Assembly (NCBI RefSeq): GCF_024297185.1
Contig: NZ_JANCTD010000012.1
Span: 1 to 64,000 of the forward strand
DNA from: Lewinella sp. JB7
Lineage (GTDB): Bacteria; Bacteroidota; Bacteroidia; Chitinophagales; Saprospiraceae
Direction of reading: 5' to 3'
Length of the DNA: 64,000 nucleotides
Positions 34,702-43,365 of this stretch are shown here, one piece after another (the first letter of the stretch is position 1; the number at the start of each line of letters is the position of its first letter). The translations under genes and the position numbers were made by a program. The notes under the pieces were generated by a model. The model ran no database searches and was not told where the DNA came from. It worked only from the letters and a program-made list of their open reading frames with translations.

Positions 34702-35705
34702 AAATTATTCAATTTTACACGTACGAGCCGGTCATCGTTGGTGAGGTAAAGCCAATCCTCCCCCGGGGAGAGTTCGACGTTCGAAACGGGCCGGTCGCTG
34801 CGCACCTTACTGAGCAACGTGCCGTCCGGGCGAATCACCCATACACCACCCGGACTGGTGGCATAGATACGGCCATCCCGCGCAACGGCCAGGCCATCCG
34901 GGGATCCGGGGACCGTACCCGCCAGTTCGGTCGCGTCGATGAGCGTACGGGCTTCCCCGAGCGTGAAGTCAGCGTCCAGGATGGGCGTAGCCGTCACCAC
35001 TGCCCGCTGACCGTCGGAATTGCCGATGTAAAGTGTATTACCGTCCGGGCTCAGTCCGATACCGTTCGGCCGGCTGTACGCTTTGGTGAGCAGGGTCACC
35101 CGCCCGCGGGGATCGATGCGAAATACGCCGCAGTAATCCAGTTCGCGTTCGGCATCGTCGGGCAGTCCGTAGGGGGGATCGGTGAAGAGGATGCTGCCGT
35201 CGGCGGCTACTACCAGATCGTTGGGGGAATTAAAGCGCTTGCCCTCGTAGCGGTCGGCCAGGCTACGGAAACGGGGCCGGGGATCGTCCAGGGGCGCTTC
35301 CATCAGGGCCACGCGCCGGTTTCCGTGCTGACAGAGGAGCAATTGACCGGCGGCGTTCAGGGCCAGTCCGTTGCTGCCGGGTTCCCGGCTGTAGGCGTTA
35401 TCGGTGGTTCCCGAGGCGGATAGCCACACGCGGCTGGTATCGCCGGTCCACTGTACAATATGGTTACGCGGTACGTCGGAGCAAATAACCTCACCGTTCG
35501 GTAGTACCAGCGGGCCTTCGGACCAGTCCATGCCCCCGAAGAGGACCTCAATCACGGGTTCGTCCCCGAACAGAGCCCGGGTGGCGGCGGCATCAAAGGC
35601 TTCGATACGCAGGGAAGCGGGGGCGGGCTCAAGGGTTTCCGGGAGCGCCTTCGTCCGGCAGCCAACACTCAGTACTAACACCAGAAGGGGCAGGAGTCTG
35701 CTCAT
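34698..35705 (-). CDS. SMP-30/gluconolactonase-like beta-propeller lipoprotein
   Basis: A 335-residue exported protein with lipobox LSVGC at residues 12-16, then a six-bladed propeller of the SMP-30/gluconolactonase (LRE) family. Typical segments are EGPLVLPNGEVICSDVPRN, RFNSPNDLVVAADGSILFTDPPYG, SRPNGIGLSPDGNTLYI and GSPDGLAVARDGRIYATSPGGV. Those Asn and Asp residues ligate the metal. It probably hydrolyses a sugar lactone at the membrane surface. It is first gene of the operon, with a -7 box 5 bases from its ATG. Confidence 0.9.
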   Translation of the reverse strand: MSRLLPLLVLVLSVGCRTKALPETLEPAPASLRIEAFDAAATRALFGDEPVIEVLFGGMDWSEGPLVLPNGEVICSDVPRNHIVQWTGDTSRVWLSASGTTDNAYSREPGSNGLALNAAGQLLLCQHGNRRVALMEAPLDDPRPRFRSLADRYEGKRFNSPNDLVVAADGSILFTDPPYGLPDDAERELDYCGVFRIDPRGRVTLLTKAYSRPNGIGLSPDGNTLYIGNSDGQRAVVTATPILDADFTLGEARTLIDATELAGTVPGSPDGLAVARDGRIYATSPGGVWVIRPDGTLLSKVRSDRPVSNVELSPGEDWLYLTNDDRLVRVKLNNL

Positions 35706-35709
35706 GCCG

Positions 35710-35717
35710 CAAAATTA
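35710..35717 (-). promoter_or_regulatory. TAnnTTTG -7 element (TAATTTTG)
   Basis: It ends 5 bases before the lipoprotein ATG, suggesting a leaderless transcript. Confidence 0.5.
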
Positions 35718-35728
35718 GGGAAAATTTC

Positions 35729-35748
35729 GGGCGGGAACGCGGGAGCCG
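35729..35748 (-). repeat. Oriented GC-rich upstream element, copy 4
   Basis: The minus reading CGGCTCCCGCGTTCCCGCC lies just upstream of the -7 box of the SMP-30-like gene. Confidence 0.4.
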
Positions 35749-35784
35749 AAGTAATTGGGAAAGCCATGCGTACGGACGGGCAGT

Positions 35785-35808
35785 GGGGGCGGGCGGCGCG
35801 GGAGCCGG
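35785..35808 (-). repeat. Oriented GC-rich upstream element, copy 5
   Basis: The minus reading CCGGCTCCCGCGCCGCCCGC is a second copy before the same gene, about 56 bases farther up. Confidence 0.4.
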
Positions 35809-35874
35809 CCAATTAGGTTTTGCTTATACTTACGTGACCTCACGCGTGGCAATCTTTACTAGTGCGATCCTTGC

Positions 35875-37677
35875 ATGGAAACATTTGAACTCACCGCCCT
35901 CGATCTGACGGTCATGGGGGTGTATGCCATATTTATCATTGGGTACGGACTGTATTCCGCCCGGGCGCAGTCTTCGGAAGAATACTTTCTGGCCGGCCGC
36001 AACATGACCTGGCCGATCGTCGGTATTTCCCTGTTCGCGGCGAATATATCGAGCTCGACGCTGGTGGGCCTGGCCGGAGATGCGGCAAAGACCAATACTC
36101 AAGTATTTAACTACGAATGGCTGGCCTCGGTAGTGCTCGTATTCTTCGCCATCTTTTTTCTCCCGTTCTATCTACGGTCAAAGGTGTATACGATGCCGGA
36201 GTTCCTGGAACGGCGCTACGACGTGCGCTCCCGCTATTACTTTAGTTTCGTGACCATCGTGGGTAATGTCTTGATCGACACGGCGGCCGGCCTATACGTG
36301 GGTACCGTGGTGCTCAAGCTGTTATTTCCGGGACTGAATACCTTCACCATCGTATCTATCCTGGCTATTGCCGCGGCGGCCTATACGGTTCCGGGAGGGT
36401 TGAACTCGGTGATTCAAACGGAGGTTATCCAGGCCATTTTGCTCATCATCGGCAGTTGTTTCATCACCTACTACGCCTTCGACGAGGTAGGGGGCTGGAA
36501 TGAAATGATCGCGCAGCTAAACGCCCTGGGCGCCGCCGGTGAACTTCCCAACATCAACGACATCAATCCGGAAGCTTCCGGGGTCATCGAGGGGGTAGCG
36601 ACCACCACGATTCCGCCGTCCGAACGGGTGTACGAAACGACCTACTATACCCCCGGCAATGCGGAGGAAATACTGAGCCTGGTGCGACCGGCCGACGATC
36701 GCTTCATGCCCTGGACGGGTCTGCTGCTCGGAGCCCCCATCCTGGGCTTCTACTTCTGGGCTAATAACCAGTTCATGGTACAGCGGGTACTCGGGGCCAA
36801 AAACCTCGATCACGGTCGCTGGGGAGCCCTCTTCGCCGGCCTGCTCAAACTCCCGGTACTGTTCATTATGGTGCTGCCGGGTACCCTGGCCATCATTCTG
36901 TTCAAGGATTTCGACATTGCCAGTCTCGCCTACGAGCTTCCCGACGGAGGGACCTGTCAGAATCTGGTGGACTGTCCCAATGCGACCTATCCCCTGTTGC
37001 TCTTTACGCTGCTGCCCAAGGGGATACTGGGCCTGGTGCTGGCCGGCCTGCTGGCGGCCATGATGTCTTCGGTAAGCGCTACCTTCAACTCGGCCTCGAC
37101 ACTGATCACGATGGACTTCGCGGTTAAGCTCAAGCCGGACCTGACGAGCAAGCAGCTGGTCCGCATCGGACAGATCTCGACGCTGGCCCTCGTGATTCTC
37201 GCCTGCCTATGGGCTCCCCAGATCGAGAAGGCGAAATCCCTCTGGGAGTACCTTCAGATCGTGCTGAGCTTCATCGCCCCACCGGTAGCGGCGGCCTTCA
37301 TCGTGGGCATGTTCTACCGGCGCGCGAACGGTCACGGAGCGTTTTACAGCCTGATCTTCGGAGCGATCGTGTCGGTGGTGTACGTAATAATGAGTGTCAT
37401 GGTAGCCCGCGGCGCGATGGAATCGAACGCCTTTCTGGAGATCCACTTTTTGCACCGGACTTTTTACCTGTTCGTGGCCTGTGCGCTCACCAACATCGCG
37501 GTGAGCCTTCTGACGGAGCCCCCGCCCGCGGAAAAGGTCGCCAACTACACCTGGAACAGCGGTATTATCGCCGCGGAAACCCGTGAACTTGCGGACGTGA
37601 TATGGTATAAGAACTATCGCTACCAGGCTTTGATCTTACTAATCCTCACCTTTATCCTGGTTGGCTACTTCTGGTAG
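35875..37677 (+). CDS. Sodium:solute symporter (SSS/SGLT family)
   Basis: A 600-residue membrane protein with about 14 predicted helices and the SSS signature early on (EEYFLAGRNMTWPIVGISLFAANISSS). The discontinuous sodium-site helix follows, as does GGLNSVIQTEVIQAILLI. A soluble insert (about residues 205-275, rich in Pro and Glu) interrupts the core between helices, longer than in the average member. SGLT-type proteins import sugars, nucleosides or related solutes with Na+, but the substrate cannot be told. It is divergent from the SMP-30-like gene, which could suggest sugar use. Confidence 0.93.
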   Translation: METFELTALDLTVMGVYAIFIIGYGLYSARAQSSEEYFLAGRNMTWPIVGISLFAANISSSTLVGLAGDAAKTNTQVFNYEWLASVVLVFFAIFFLPFYLRSKVYTMPEFLERRYDVRSRYYFSFVTIVGNVLIDTAAGLYVGTVVLKLLFPGLNTFTIVSILAIAAAAYTVPGGLNSVIQTEVIQAILLIIGSCFITYYAFDEVGGWNEMIAQLNALGAAGELPNINDINPEASGVIEGVATTTIPPSERVYETTYYTPGNAEEILSLVRPADDRFMPWTGLLLGAPILGFYFWANNQFMVQRVLGAKNLDHGRWGALFAGLLKLPVLFIMVLPGTLAIILFKDFDIASLAYELPDGGTCQNLVDCPNATYPLLLFTLLPKGILGLVLAGLLAAMMSSVSATFNSASTLITMDFAVKLKPDLTSKQLVRIGQISTLALVILACLWAPQIEKAKSLWEYLQIVLSFIAPPVAAAFIVGMFYRRANGHGAFYSLIFGAIVSVVYVIMSVMVARGAMESNAFLEIHFLHRTFYLFVACALTNIAVSLLTEPPPAEKVANYTWNSGIIAAETRELADVIWYKNYRYQALILLILTFILVGYFW

Positions 37678-37708
37678 CGAGGACCGGTGACCGCCTACAA
37701 TCCATTCC

Positions 37709-38470
37709 ATGAATACGATCGATCTAAGTAAAATACCCACCCGCGCTCCGGAAGATCTCGACAAGAACGAGGCCAAGGAGATTACCCGCCGTCGGGCCGA
37801 GCGGATCGCCGAACTGCACCGACTCCTGGTGGCCGAGCGGCAGCACGCCGTCCTCATCATTCTGCAGGGAATGGATGCCAGTGGGAAGGACGGGGCCATG
37901 CGCAACGTATTCGGGGCGTGTTCGCCCTTCGGGCTACGCGCGGTACCCTGGAAGAAACCCACGGAGCTGGAGTTTGACCACGATTTCCTCTGGCGCATCC
38001 ATAAGGAAGTACCGGCGAAGGGGGAAATGGTGATCTTCAACCGCAGTCACTACGAAGACGTGCTCATTCAACGCGTGCACGGTTGGATCACCGAGGAGCA
38101 AGTCAACCGTCGCATGGAGAGCATCAACGCCTTCGAGCGGCTGCTGGCCTACGACAATAATACGCTGATCCTGAAATTCTACCTGCACATCAGCAAGGAG
38201 CAGCAACGGGAGGAGCTGATGGAACGCCTCGAGCAGCCCGACAAATTTTACAAACACAACGATGGCGACTGGAAGGAGCGCGAGCACTGGGACGAGTACC
38301 GGGCCGCCTACGAAGACGCCCTGAACCGCAGCGAAATCCCCTGGCACGTCGTAGGCGTGGACCAACGCTGGTTTCGGGACTACGTCATGACCGAAATCAT
38401 CGTCGATGCCCTGGAGCGGCTGAACATGCAGTGGCCGGCCCTCGTCACCAACATAAAGGGAAAGAAATGA
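37709..38470 (+). CDS. Polyphosphate kinase 2 family protein
   Basis: PPK2 enzymes phosphorylate nucleotides with polyphosphate. The 253-residue single-domain protein has Walker A GMDASGKDG near residue 55, the lid region with RAVPWKKPTELEFDHDFLWR, and Walker B FNRSHYEDVL near 113. The RRMESINAFERLL and KFYKHNDGDWKEREHWDEY segments are typical of the PPK2 class I/III group. Substrate class (AMP or ADP/GDP) cannot be fixed by eye. Its TGA overlaps the ATG of the next gene, linking it translationally to the three-gene cassette. Confidence 0.93.
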   Translation: MNTIDLSKIPTRAPEDLDKNEAKEITRRRAERIAELHRLLVAERQHAVLIILQGMDASGKDGAMRNVFGACSPFGLRAVPWKKPTELEFDHDFLWRIHKEVPAKGEMVIFNRSHYEDVLIQRVHGWITEEQVNRRMESINAFERLLAYDNNTLILKFYLHISKEQQREELMERLEQPDKFYKHNDGDWKEREHWDEYRAAYEDALNRSEIPWHVVGVDQRWFRDYVMTEIIVDALERLNMQWPALVTNIKGKK

Positions 38471-39741
38471 AACTCCTCCGCCTCGGACGTACGGACGATC
38501 CGGTGTCGCTGACCGATGCGGAGAAACGGTCGTTCCTGTCACTCTACCATCATCCCGTCGGTTTCCCGGAGGGCGAGCACCGGTTCCGGGACGATAGCCG
38601 CAACGAGTGGCGCGACTGGGAAGCGGTACCCGGAAACCGCATCCGGATGCTGACCCAATCCCTGCAAAAATCAGGTTTTATGCCCCATGCCGCCCACGAC
38701 GGCATCTTCGGCTACGTGACCCAGGCAGCCGTACGCTTGTTTCAGGAGTATGTCCGGACGACCGATCTGCCGGCGGTCACGGACGGTCAGTTTCCTCCCA
38801 GTTGGCCGGATGGCGTCGTAGGGGCCGATACCACTTTTCACCTCAAGCGGTGGGAGCGCGAGGATCGCCGTACCCGGTGGTCGGACGAAGAACGCTCCCC
38901 GGATCACGACCGGTGGATTCGCTGGTTGCAGGACTGTAAGGCCCACTACCGACAAGCGCCCACGGAAACGATGCGGCACCTGATCGGCGCGGCACGACGG
39001 GGGGATTCCCTGGTTCCGGACGCCTGGGAATTCGACCCGGACGAGCCTCATCTGGTCGGACTCCGGTTCGGTGCAACCTCCGGTCTTCCGGCGGGAAGAA
39101 CACGACCGGTGGATGACCTATTCGTGCTGCTGTTACGGGGCAAAACGTTCTACTTCTGGGGTTCCGTGGATGCCAACCCCCGCCAGGGTCGGGAGGGCTA
39201 CCTCACGGAGGGTCAGCATCTATATCGCTTCGACTGGCATAACATCAGCCCCAATCGGCGGACGCGCATATACAAGGCCGCGCGCCCGGCCGGTGCCGGC
39301 GTCATGGTGATCCGGGATGTCCACGACGACAACGCGCTCACCAGCCGCAACCGGAGGGACGGATTCGATCCCGTGCCAAATCCCACCTTTAACGTGCACT
39401 GGAGTGGTCTGGGGATCAGCAACTGGAGCGCCGGATGCCAGGTCATCAGCGGAAGTTCTTATCTCAATGACCGGGACGAGTTCATTGACTGCGGCCCCTT
39501 TACCGCCCGTAACGATCGCGAGCGTGGAGGTCGTCGGGTAGCCGGCGGACCCCGCCTGACCATGGGGGCTTACACGCTGCTCAGCGACCTGCTGCTGGTG
39601 TATACCAAGCAACAAGAACCCGGAATAAAGCCTATCTTCCGGTACACCTTGCTTCCCGAAGACGCTTGCTCCCGCGTCCCCGGCATACCTTACGACGAAC
39701 TGCAGGAACGACTACGCCGCCTGCGCGCCACGATAACTTAA
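38467..39741 (+). CDS. Peptidoglycan-binding protein with C-terminal Cys/His domain, first gene of cassette
   Basis: A 424-residue protein without signal peptide or membrane helix. Residues 60-130 form a PG_binding_1-like domain (HDGIFGYVTQAAVRLFQEY). The second half (about 195-385) ends in FNVHWSGLGISNWSAGCQVI with H311 and C324, reminiscent of the His/Cys pair of L,D-transpeptidases (YkuD), although the spacing is shorter and the fold is not certain. An enzyme that cuts or joins cell wall is the likeliest guess. It starts inside the PPK2 stop (ATGA) and is followed 16 bases later by the small gene. With no export signal it would need lysis, a holin-like partner or a dedicated secretion route. 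Confidence 0.7.
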   Translation: MKLLRLGRTDDPVSLTDAEKRSFLSLYHHPVGFPEGEHRFRDDSRNEWRDWEAVPGNRIRMLTQSLQKSGFMPHAAHDGIFGYVTQAAVRLFQEYVRTTDLPAVTDGQFPPSWPDGVVGADTTFHLKRWEREDRRTRWSDEERSPDHDRWIRWLQDCKAHYRQAPTETMRHLIGAARRGDSLVPDAWEFDPDEPHLVGLRFGATSGLPAGRTRPVDDLFVLLLRGKTFYFWGSVDANPRQGREGYLTEGQHLYRFDWHNISPNRRTRIYKAARPAGAGVMVIRDVHDDNALTSRNRRDGFDPVPNPTFNVHWSGLGISNWSAGCQVISGSSYLNDRDEFIDCGPFTARNDRERGGRRVAGGPRLTMGAYTLLSDLLLVYTKQQEPGIKPIFRYTLLPEDACSRVPGIPYDELQERLRRLRATIT

Positions 39742-39757
39742 ATACCACCTTCTTTTT

Positions 39758-40141
39758 ATGGCAGACAACAAATCTTTCGGCGACTTTATTCAGGACATGA
39801 CCACCCTTGACGTGGTCACCGTGACCGGCAATCTGACCGTGCTGGTCAAGGACGTTGCTACCGGCACCAACGGCAAGGATTCGGACAGTCGCCCCCTTCG
39901 TTTCGGCCGCATAATGCGGGAACTGGAGGGAAACATCATGAAGCGGGATTCGAAAATCACGGCCCTGGCCGCGACCCACGTAAGCCTCGACAAGGACACC
40001 ATATCCTTCGTGAAGGAGAACCTGACGGCCGATGAGGCCATTTACCTCACCTTCCACAACGATACGGTAAAGGCCGCCGGAATCGCCCGGGCGGCCATGG
40101 CCGACGGCATCTCGAAGTTACTGCTGGGCAGTAAAAAATAG
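39758..40141 (+). CDS. Small soluble protein of unknown function, second gene of cassette
   Basis: A 127-residue protein with no signal, helix-span or recognised motif. It has a mixed alpha/beta pattern: LDVVTVTGNLTVLVKDVA looks like a beta pair, RIMRELEGNIMKRDSK a helix, and AAGIARAAMADGISKLLL a closing helix. It could be an immunity, chaperone or tag-like subunit for its neighbours; that is conjecture. It sits 16 bases after the first and 6 bases before the third gene, so co-expression is nearly certain. Confidence 0.75.
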   Translation: MADNKSFGDFIQDMTTLDVVTVTGNLTVLVKDVATGTNGKDSDSRPLRFGRIMRELEGNIMKRDSKITALAATHVSLDKDTISFVKENLTADEAIYLTFHNDTVKAAGIARAAMADGISKLLLGSKK

Positions 40142-40147
40142 CGGGAA

Positions 40148-41983
40148 GTGGGTGCCGAATCCTTCATCGCCACCTGCCGCGAACTCACGGCGCTCGACTT
40201 CTCCTCCGGTGTCGCCGACCGGGCTTTAACCCTTACCGAGGTCGTCCTTCCCGACCGCTACGCCATGCCGACGCACGCCGGCCTGCGTCACCCCTCGCCG
40301 CACATGCACACGGACGGCCGGAACCGGCGCGGGCAGTGGCACGAAGCGGTGCAGCACCTCACGGATCTGGCCTACCTCACGCCCGGACAATTCGGGGAGT
40401 GGCACGCCTGGCGGGAATCCAAGACGCCGCAACCCCCGCCGCTGCTCCTGGGTGCCGTCCTGTCGGCGGTCGGAAAATTCGTGGCGGAGGACGATTACCC
40501 GCCGTTCCGGGCGGTGGGCGGTTTCCCTTCCACGTCCAGGAGCGACCAACTTGACTGGACCGAGCAAATGTTGTCCGTACTCGTGCTTCGGGCGGGGGCC
40601 TATACGTCCTTCGATGCGGAAATGTCTCCCCGCGCGGATTACCGCATCGGGGAGCATTCGGCGTACGGGAGGAGTCTGGCCTACCGGGTGCGGGTGTTGT
40701 TTCACGACTACCTGGACCGTAAATCGACCGCCCGGAAGACGTACTTCGATGACGACCTCGTACCCTACCTGCACAGTTTAGACAACTCCCTGGGGGGAGA
40801 ATTATCCGCCGTACTTCCCCAGAAGGAAGATCGTCTGATCCACCTTACCGTCCAGGCCCTGCTGCTGGATGCCCAGCTGATCTTCGACAAATTCAGGGAG
40901 ACGCATCGCTTCCTCCCCCAGAGTCCCCGGCCGTACTTCCTGGTGTACGACCTGGACGATCCGGCAGGCATACCCCTACTTGACGACCGCGATGCGAAGC
41001 GACTGGAGCGACTTTCCAAACGGGCCGGGCGGCGACTGGAACGCGAGGAACTTCACCAGGACACCGGAACCAACCGTCTGGGCGTACGGCTGCTGCAAAT
41101 AGGATTATGGCGGGCCGGAGTTTACCCGGGCACCCTCGACGGCATTTTCGGAAAGCTGAGTCATGACGCCCTTACGGCGCTTGTTCAGCAAGAACGGGAA
41201 GCCGGCGGAGGGTTAACGGCCCGACAATTGGACCGGGTGTGCCTGCCGGCCGGCGCGGAGGAGGAGCAGTTGTGGATCGTGGATCTGCGGTTGGCCGGTA
41301 TACTCCTGGATGCGTACGTGCCGCCCCCCGAAGCGGAGGCCCGGCGGGAGGAAGATCTGATCTGGGAACGTATCCGGCGGGAGGGGCTGGACGAACGGCT
41401 GGACGATCAGCTCGACCGGCGGCGGGATGAGTTGCGGCTGCCCTACGGTGACCTGCGCAAACATCCCCACCGGCGGGTCTACTACGGCATCCGCGGGCTG
41501 ATCCGGGGCGCTTTCCGTGCCATCGGCCGGGTCATCGGCTGGATCGCGGGGGCGGTACGGGCCGTGCTGGGGGCGGTGTTCGATTTCGTGAAGGCAGTCG
41601 TCAAACGCATACAGGAAGGCATCGGCATGTTCCTGGAGGGCTTCAGATACCTGGCCCACTATTTACTGGGCCGACCTTTCGTGACCCTCGGCGAGGCGGT
41701 CGACGGAAAGCATCCCGTACTGCTGACCCGCTTTGCGGTCGATATGGACGCGGTGACTTTCCTGGACGAATCCTCTTCCGGACAGGATCGACGCACCCAC
41801 GTAGCTTACCTCAAGCGGATGGGGGAGAGCGTCGACTTTTTTCTGGATTCCGTGGTCGGTATCGTGCGACTGGTGGGAAGCCTGTCCGCACCCGTGGGCT
41901 GGGTGCAGCTCGGGGTACTGATCGCCCGGTGGGTACGTGATCAGTTGACCGATGTCCTGTTCCGGGGCCGGGCAATCGTCTAG
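40148..41983 (+). CDS. 611-residue protein with PG-binding-like segment and cationic amphipathic helix, third gene of cassette
   Basis: I do not recognise this protein. The start is GTG at 40148. Residues 1-300 are a helical, soluble region. Residues 309-350 resemble a PG_binding_1 repeat (LGVRLLQIGLWRAGVYPG, LDGIFGKLSHDAL). Residues 446-490 (GIRGLIRGAFRAIGRVIGWI and onwards) put Arg or Lys every three to four positions on a hydrophobic helix, as in membrane-active peptides. A second hydrophobic stretch spans 563-596. There is no N-terminal signal. A wall-docked, membrane-disrupting protein is one reading; a structural scaffold is another. Its stop interlocks with that of accD (CTAG). Confidence 0.7.
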   Translation: MGAESFIATCRELTALDFSSGVADRALTLTEVVLPDRYAMPTHAGLRHPSPHMHTDGRNRRGQWHEAVQHLTDLAYLTPGQFGEWHAWRESKTPQPPPLLLGAVLSAVGKFVAEDDYPPFRAVGGFPSTSRSDQLDWTEQMLSVLVLRAGAYTSFDAEMSPRADYRIGEHSAYGRSLAYRVRVLFHDYLDRKSTARKTYFDDDLVPYLHSLDNSLGGELSAVLPQKEDRLIHLTVQALLLDAQLIFDKFRETHRFLPQSPRPYFLVYDLDDPAGIPLLDDRDAKRLERLSKRAGRRLEREELHQDTGTNRLGVRLLQIGLWRAGVYPGTLDGIFGKLSHDALTALVQQEREAGGGLTARQLDRVCLPAGAEEEQLWIVDLRLAGILLDAYVPPPEAEARREEDLIWERIRREGLDERLDDQLDRRRDELRLPYGDLRKHPHRRVYYGIRGLIRGAFRAIGRVIGWIAGAVRAVLGAVFDFVKAVVKRIQEGIGMFLEGFRYLAHYLLGRPFVTLGEAVDGKHPVLLTRFAVDMDAVTFLDESSSGQDRRTHVAYLKRMGESVDFFLDSVVGIVRLVGSLSAPVGWVQLGVLIARWVRDQLTDVLFRGRAIV

Positions 41984-42837
41984 GCGGGCTTCTGGGCCGA
42001 CTCGAAGAGGTGGAGTAGGTCGGAGAGGCGTTCCGTCAGGTCGGCGCGATCGACAATAAAGTCCAGAAAGCCGTGCTCCAACAGAAACTCCGAAGTCTGG
42101 AATCCTTCCGGAAGTTCCTTCTTGATCGTTTCCTTCACGACCCGCGGGCCGGCGAAGGCGATTAGTGCCTCGGGTTCGGCCAGGTTGATGTCGCCGAGCA
42201 TCGCGTAGCTGGCGGTTACCCCCCCGGTCGTGGGGTCGGTCATGAGGCTGAAGTAGGGGACACCATCCTTGGCAAGCTGGCTCAGTTTTACGCTGGTCTT
42301 CGCCATCTGCATCAGGCTGAAGGCGGCCTCCATCATCCGCGCGCCTCCGGTCTTGGAGATGATGAGCAGGGGAGTGCGGGTCTTGCGGGCTTCGTCGATG
42401 GCGAAGGCGATCTTCTCGCCGACGACACTACCCATACTGCCGCCGATGAAGCTGAAGTCCATGGCGGCGACAATGAGGGGGCGCCGGTTGAGCTTCCCGC
42501 GGGCTACGCGGATCGCGTCGGAAAGACCGGTCTTCTTCTTGGCCGAGCGTAGGCGATCCTTATAGGACTTCAGGTCCTTGAATTGCAGCACGTCGACGGC
42601 TTCCATGTCCGCTTCGTATTCCTCGAAGTTGCCGTCGAAGAGCAGATTGAAGTACTCCTGGGAACCGATGCGCTCGTGGTAATTGCAACTGGGGCACTTG
42701 TAAACGTTTTCCCGCAACTCCTTCCGGGTTACGGTCTCACTACACCGGGGGCATTTGTACCAGAGCCCTTCGGGTGCCTCCTTCTTGTTGCGCGTAGCCG
42801 TCTGAATCCCGTCCTTAAGTCGTTTAAACCATCCCAT
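41980..42837 (-). CDS. accD: Acetyl-CoA carboxylase carboxyltransferase subunit beta
   Basis: AccD with AccA moves carboxyl from biotin to acetyl-CoA, the first step of fatty-acid synthesis. The 285-residue protein has the N-terminal zinc ribbon C29/C32/C48/C51 (KCPRCSE, KCPSCNY). The crotonase-type core shows AAMDFSFIGGSMGSVVGEK, SKTGGARMMEAAFSLMQMAK and PTTGGVTASYAMLGD. Length is normal. accA is not adjacent. A second carboxylase beta gene lies at 62843. Confidence 0.97.
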   Translation of the reverse strand: MGWFKRLKDGIQTATRNKKEAPEGLWYKCPRCSETVTRKELRENVYKCPSCNYHERIGSQEYFNLLFDGNFEEYEADMEAVDVLQFKDLKSYKDRLRSAKKKTGLSDAIRVARGKLNRRPLIVAAMDFSFIGGSMGSVVGEKIAFAIDEARKTRTPLLIISKTGGARMMEAAFSLMQMAKTSVKLSQLAKDGVPYFSLMTDPTTGGVTASYAMLGDINLAEPEALIAFAGPRVVKETIKKELPEGFQTSEFLLEHGFLDFIVDRADLTERLSDLLHLFESAQKPA

Positions 42838-42871
42838 GTAAAGCGATTAGAGGCGGTAAAGGTAAACAAGT

Positions 42872-43318
42872 TCAGTTCGTTCGCAGCATTACCACGCCCC
42901 CGATGATGAGGGCGATTCCCGCCACCCGCAGCCAGTTCACGGACTGCTGGGGGATGCCCATCAGTCCGTAGTGGTCGATTACCAGGCTGAAAATCATTTG
43001 TCCGGCCACGGTGAGTCCGATGGTGAGGGCTACGCCCAGCCGGGGTGCCAGCACGATGATGGCAAAGACGTAAAATCCGCCCAGCACGCCCCCCATCCAG
43101 TAGTACCACGGAAGCTCGAAGGCCCGGCGCACGTTGCCCAGCGGCACCCGGGTTACGAGGCAGTAGGCGAGCAGGGCGATGCCTCCGGTAACGAAGGAAA
43201 TGAGGGCGCCGTACACCGGACTCTTCACCGCTTTTCCGATTCCGCTGTTGAGCCCGGCCTGCACGGCAAGCATGGCACCCGCGACCACCGCCATCAAAAA
43301 AAGGAGAAATTGCTGCAT
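42872..43318 (-). CDS. DMT-type transporter of the DUF606/YdcZ family
   Basis: A 148-residue membrane protein with five hydrophobic segments and the DUF606 pattern LMAVVAGAMLAVQAGLNSGIG at the start, LISFVTGGIALLA, and a C-terminal GIALIIGGVVML. These half-size drug/metabolite-type exporters work as dimers; the substrate is unknown. The ATG at 43318 starts the first helix. It is divergent from the next gene within 47 bases. Confidence 0.87.
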   Translation of the reverse strand: MQQFLLFLMAVVAGAMLAVQAGLNSGIGKAVKSPVYGALISFVTGGIALLAYCLVTRVPLGNVRRAFELPWYYWMGGVLGGFYVFAIIVLAPRLGVALTIGLTVAGQMIFSLVIDHYGLMGIPQQSVNWLRVAGIALIIGGVVMLRTN

Positions 43319-43337
43319 GGGCTTCGGGTGTGCATTG

Positions 43338-43345
43338 TATGTTTG
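43338..43345 (+). promoter_or_regulatory. TAnnTTTG -7 element (TATGTTTG)
   Basis: It lies 21 bases before the ATG at 43366 on the plus strand. The minus strand of the same gap carries a near match (TACTTTGG) facing the DMT gene. Confidence 0.5.
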
Positions 43346-43365
43346 TTGGCCCAAAGTAGAAACTA

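Noticed and set aside
38467-41983. Contractile injection system or phage lysis module
   Set aside because: No sheath, tube, baseplate, holin or phage structural gene is nearby; only wall-binding-like segments are shared with such systems.
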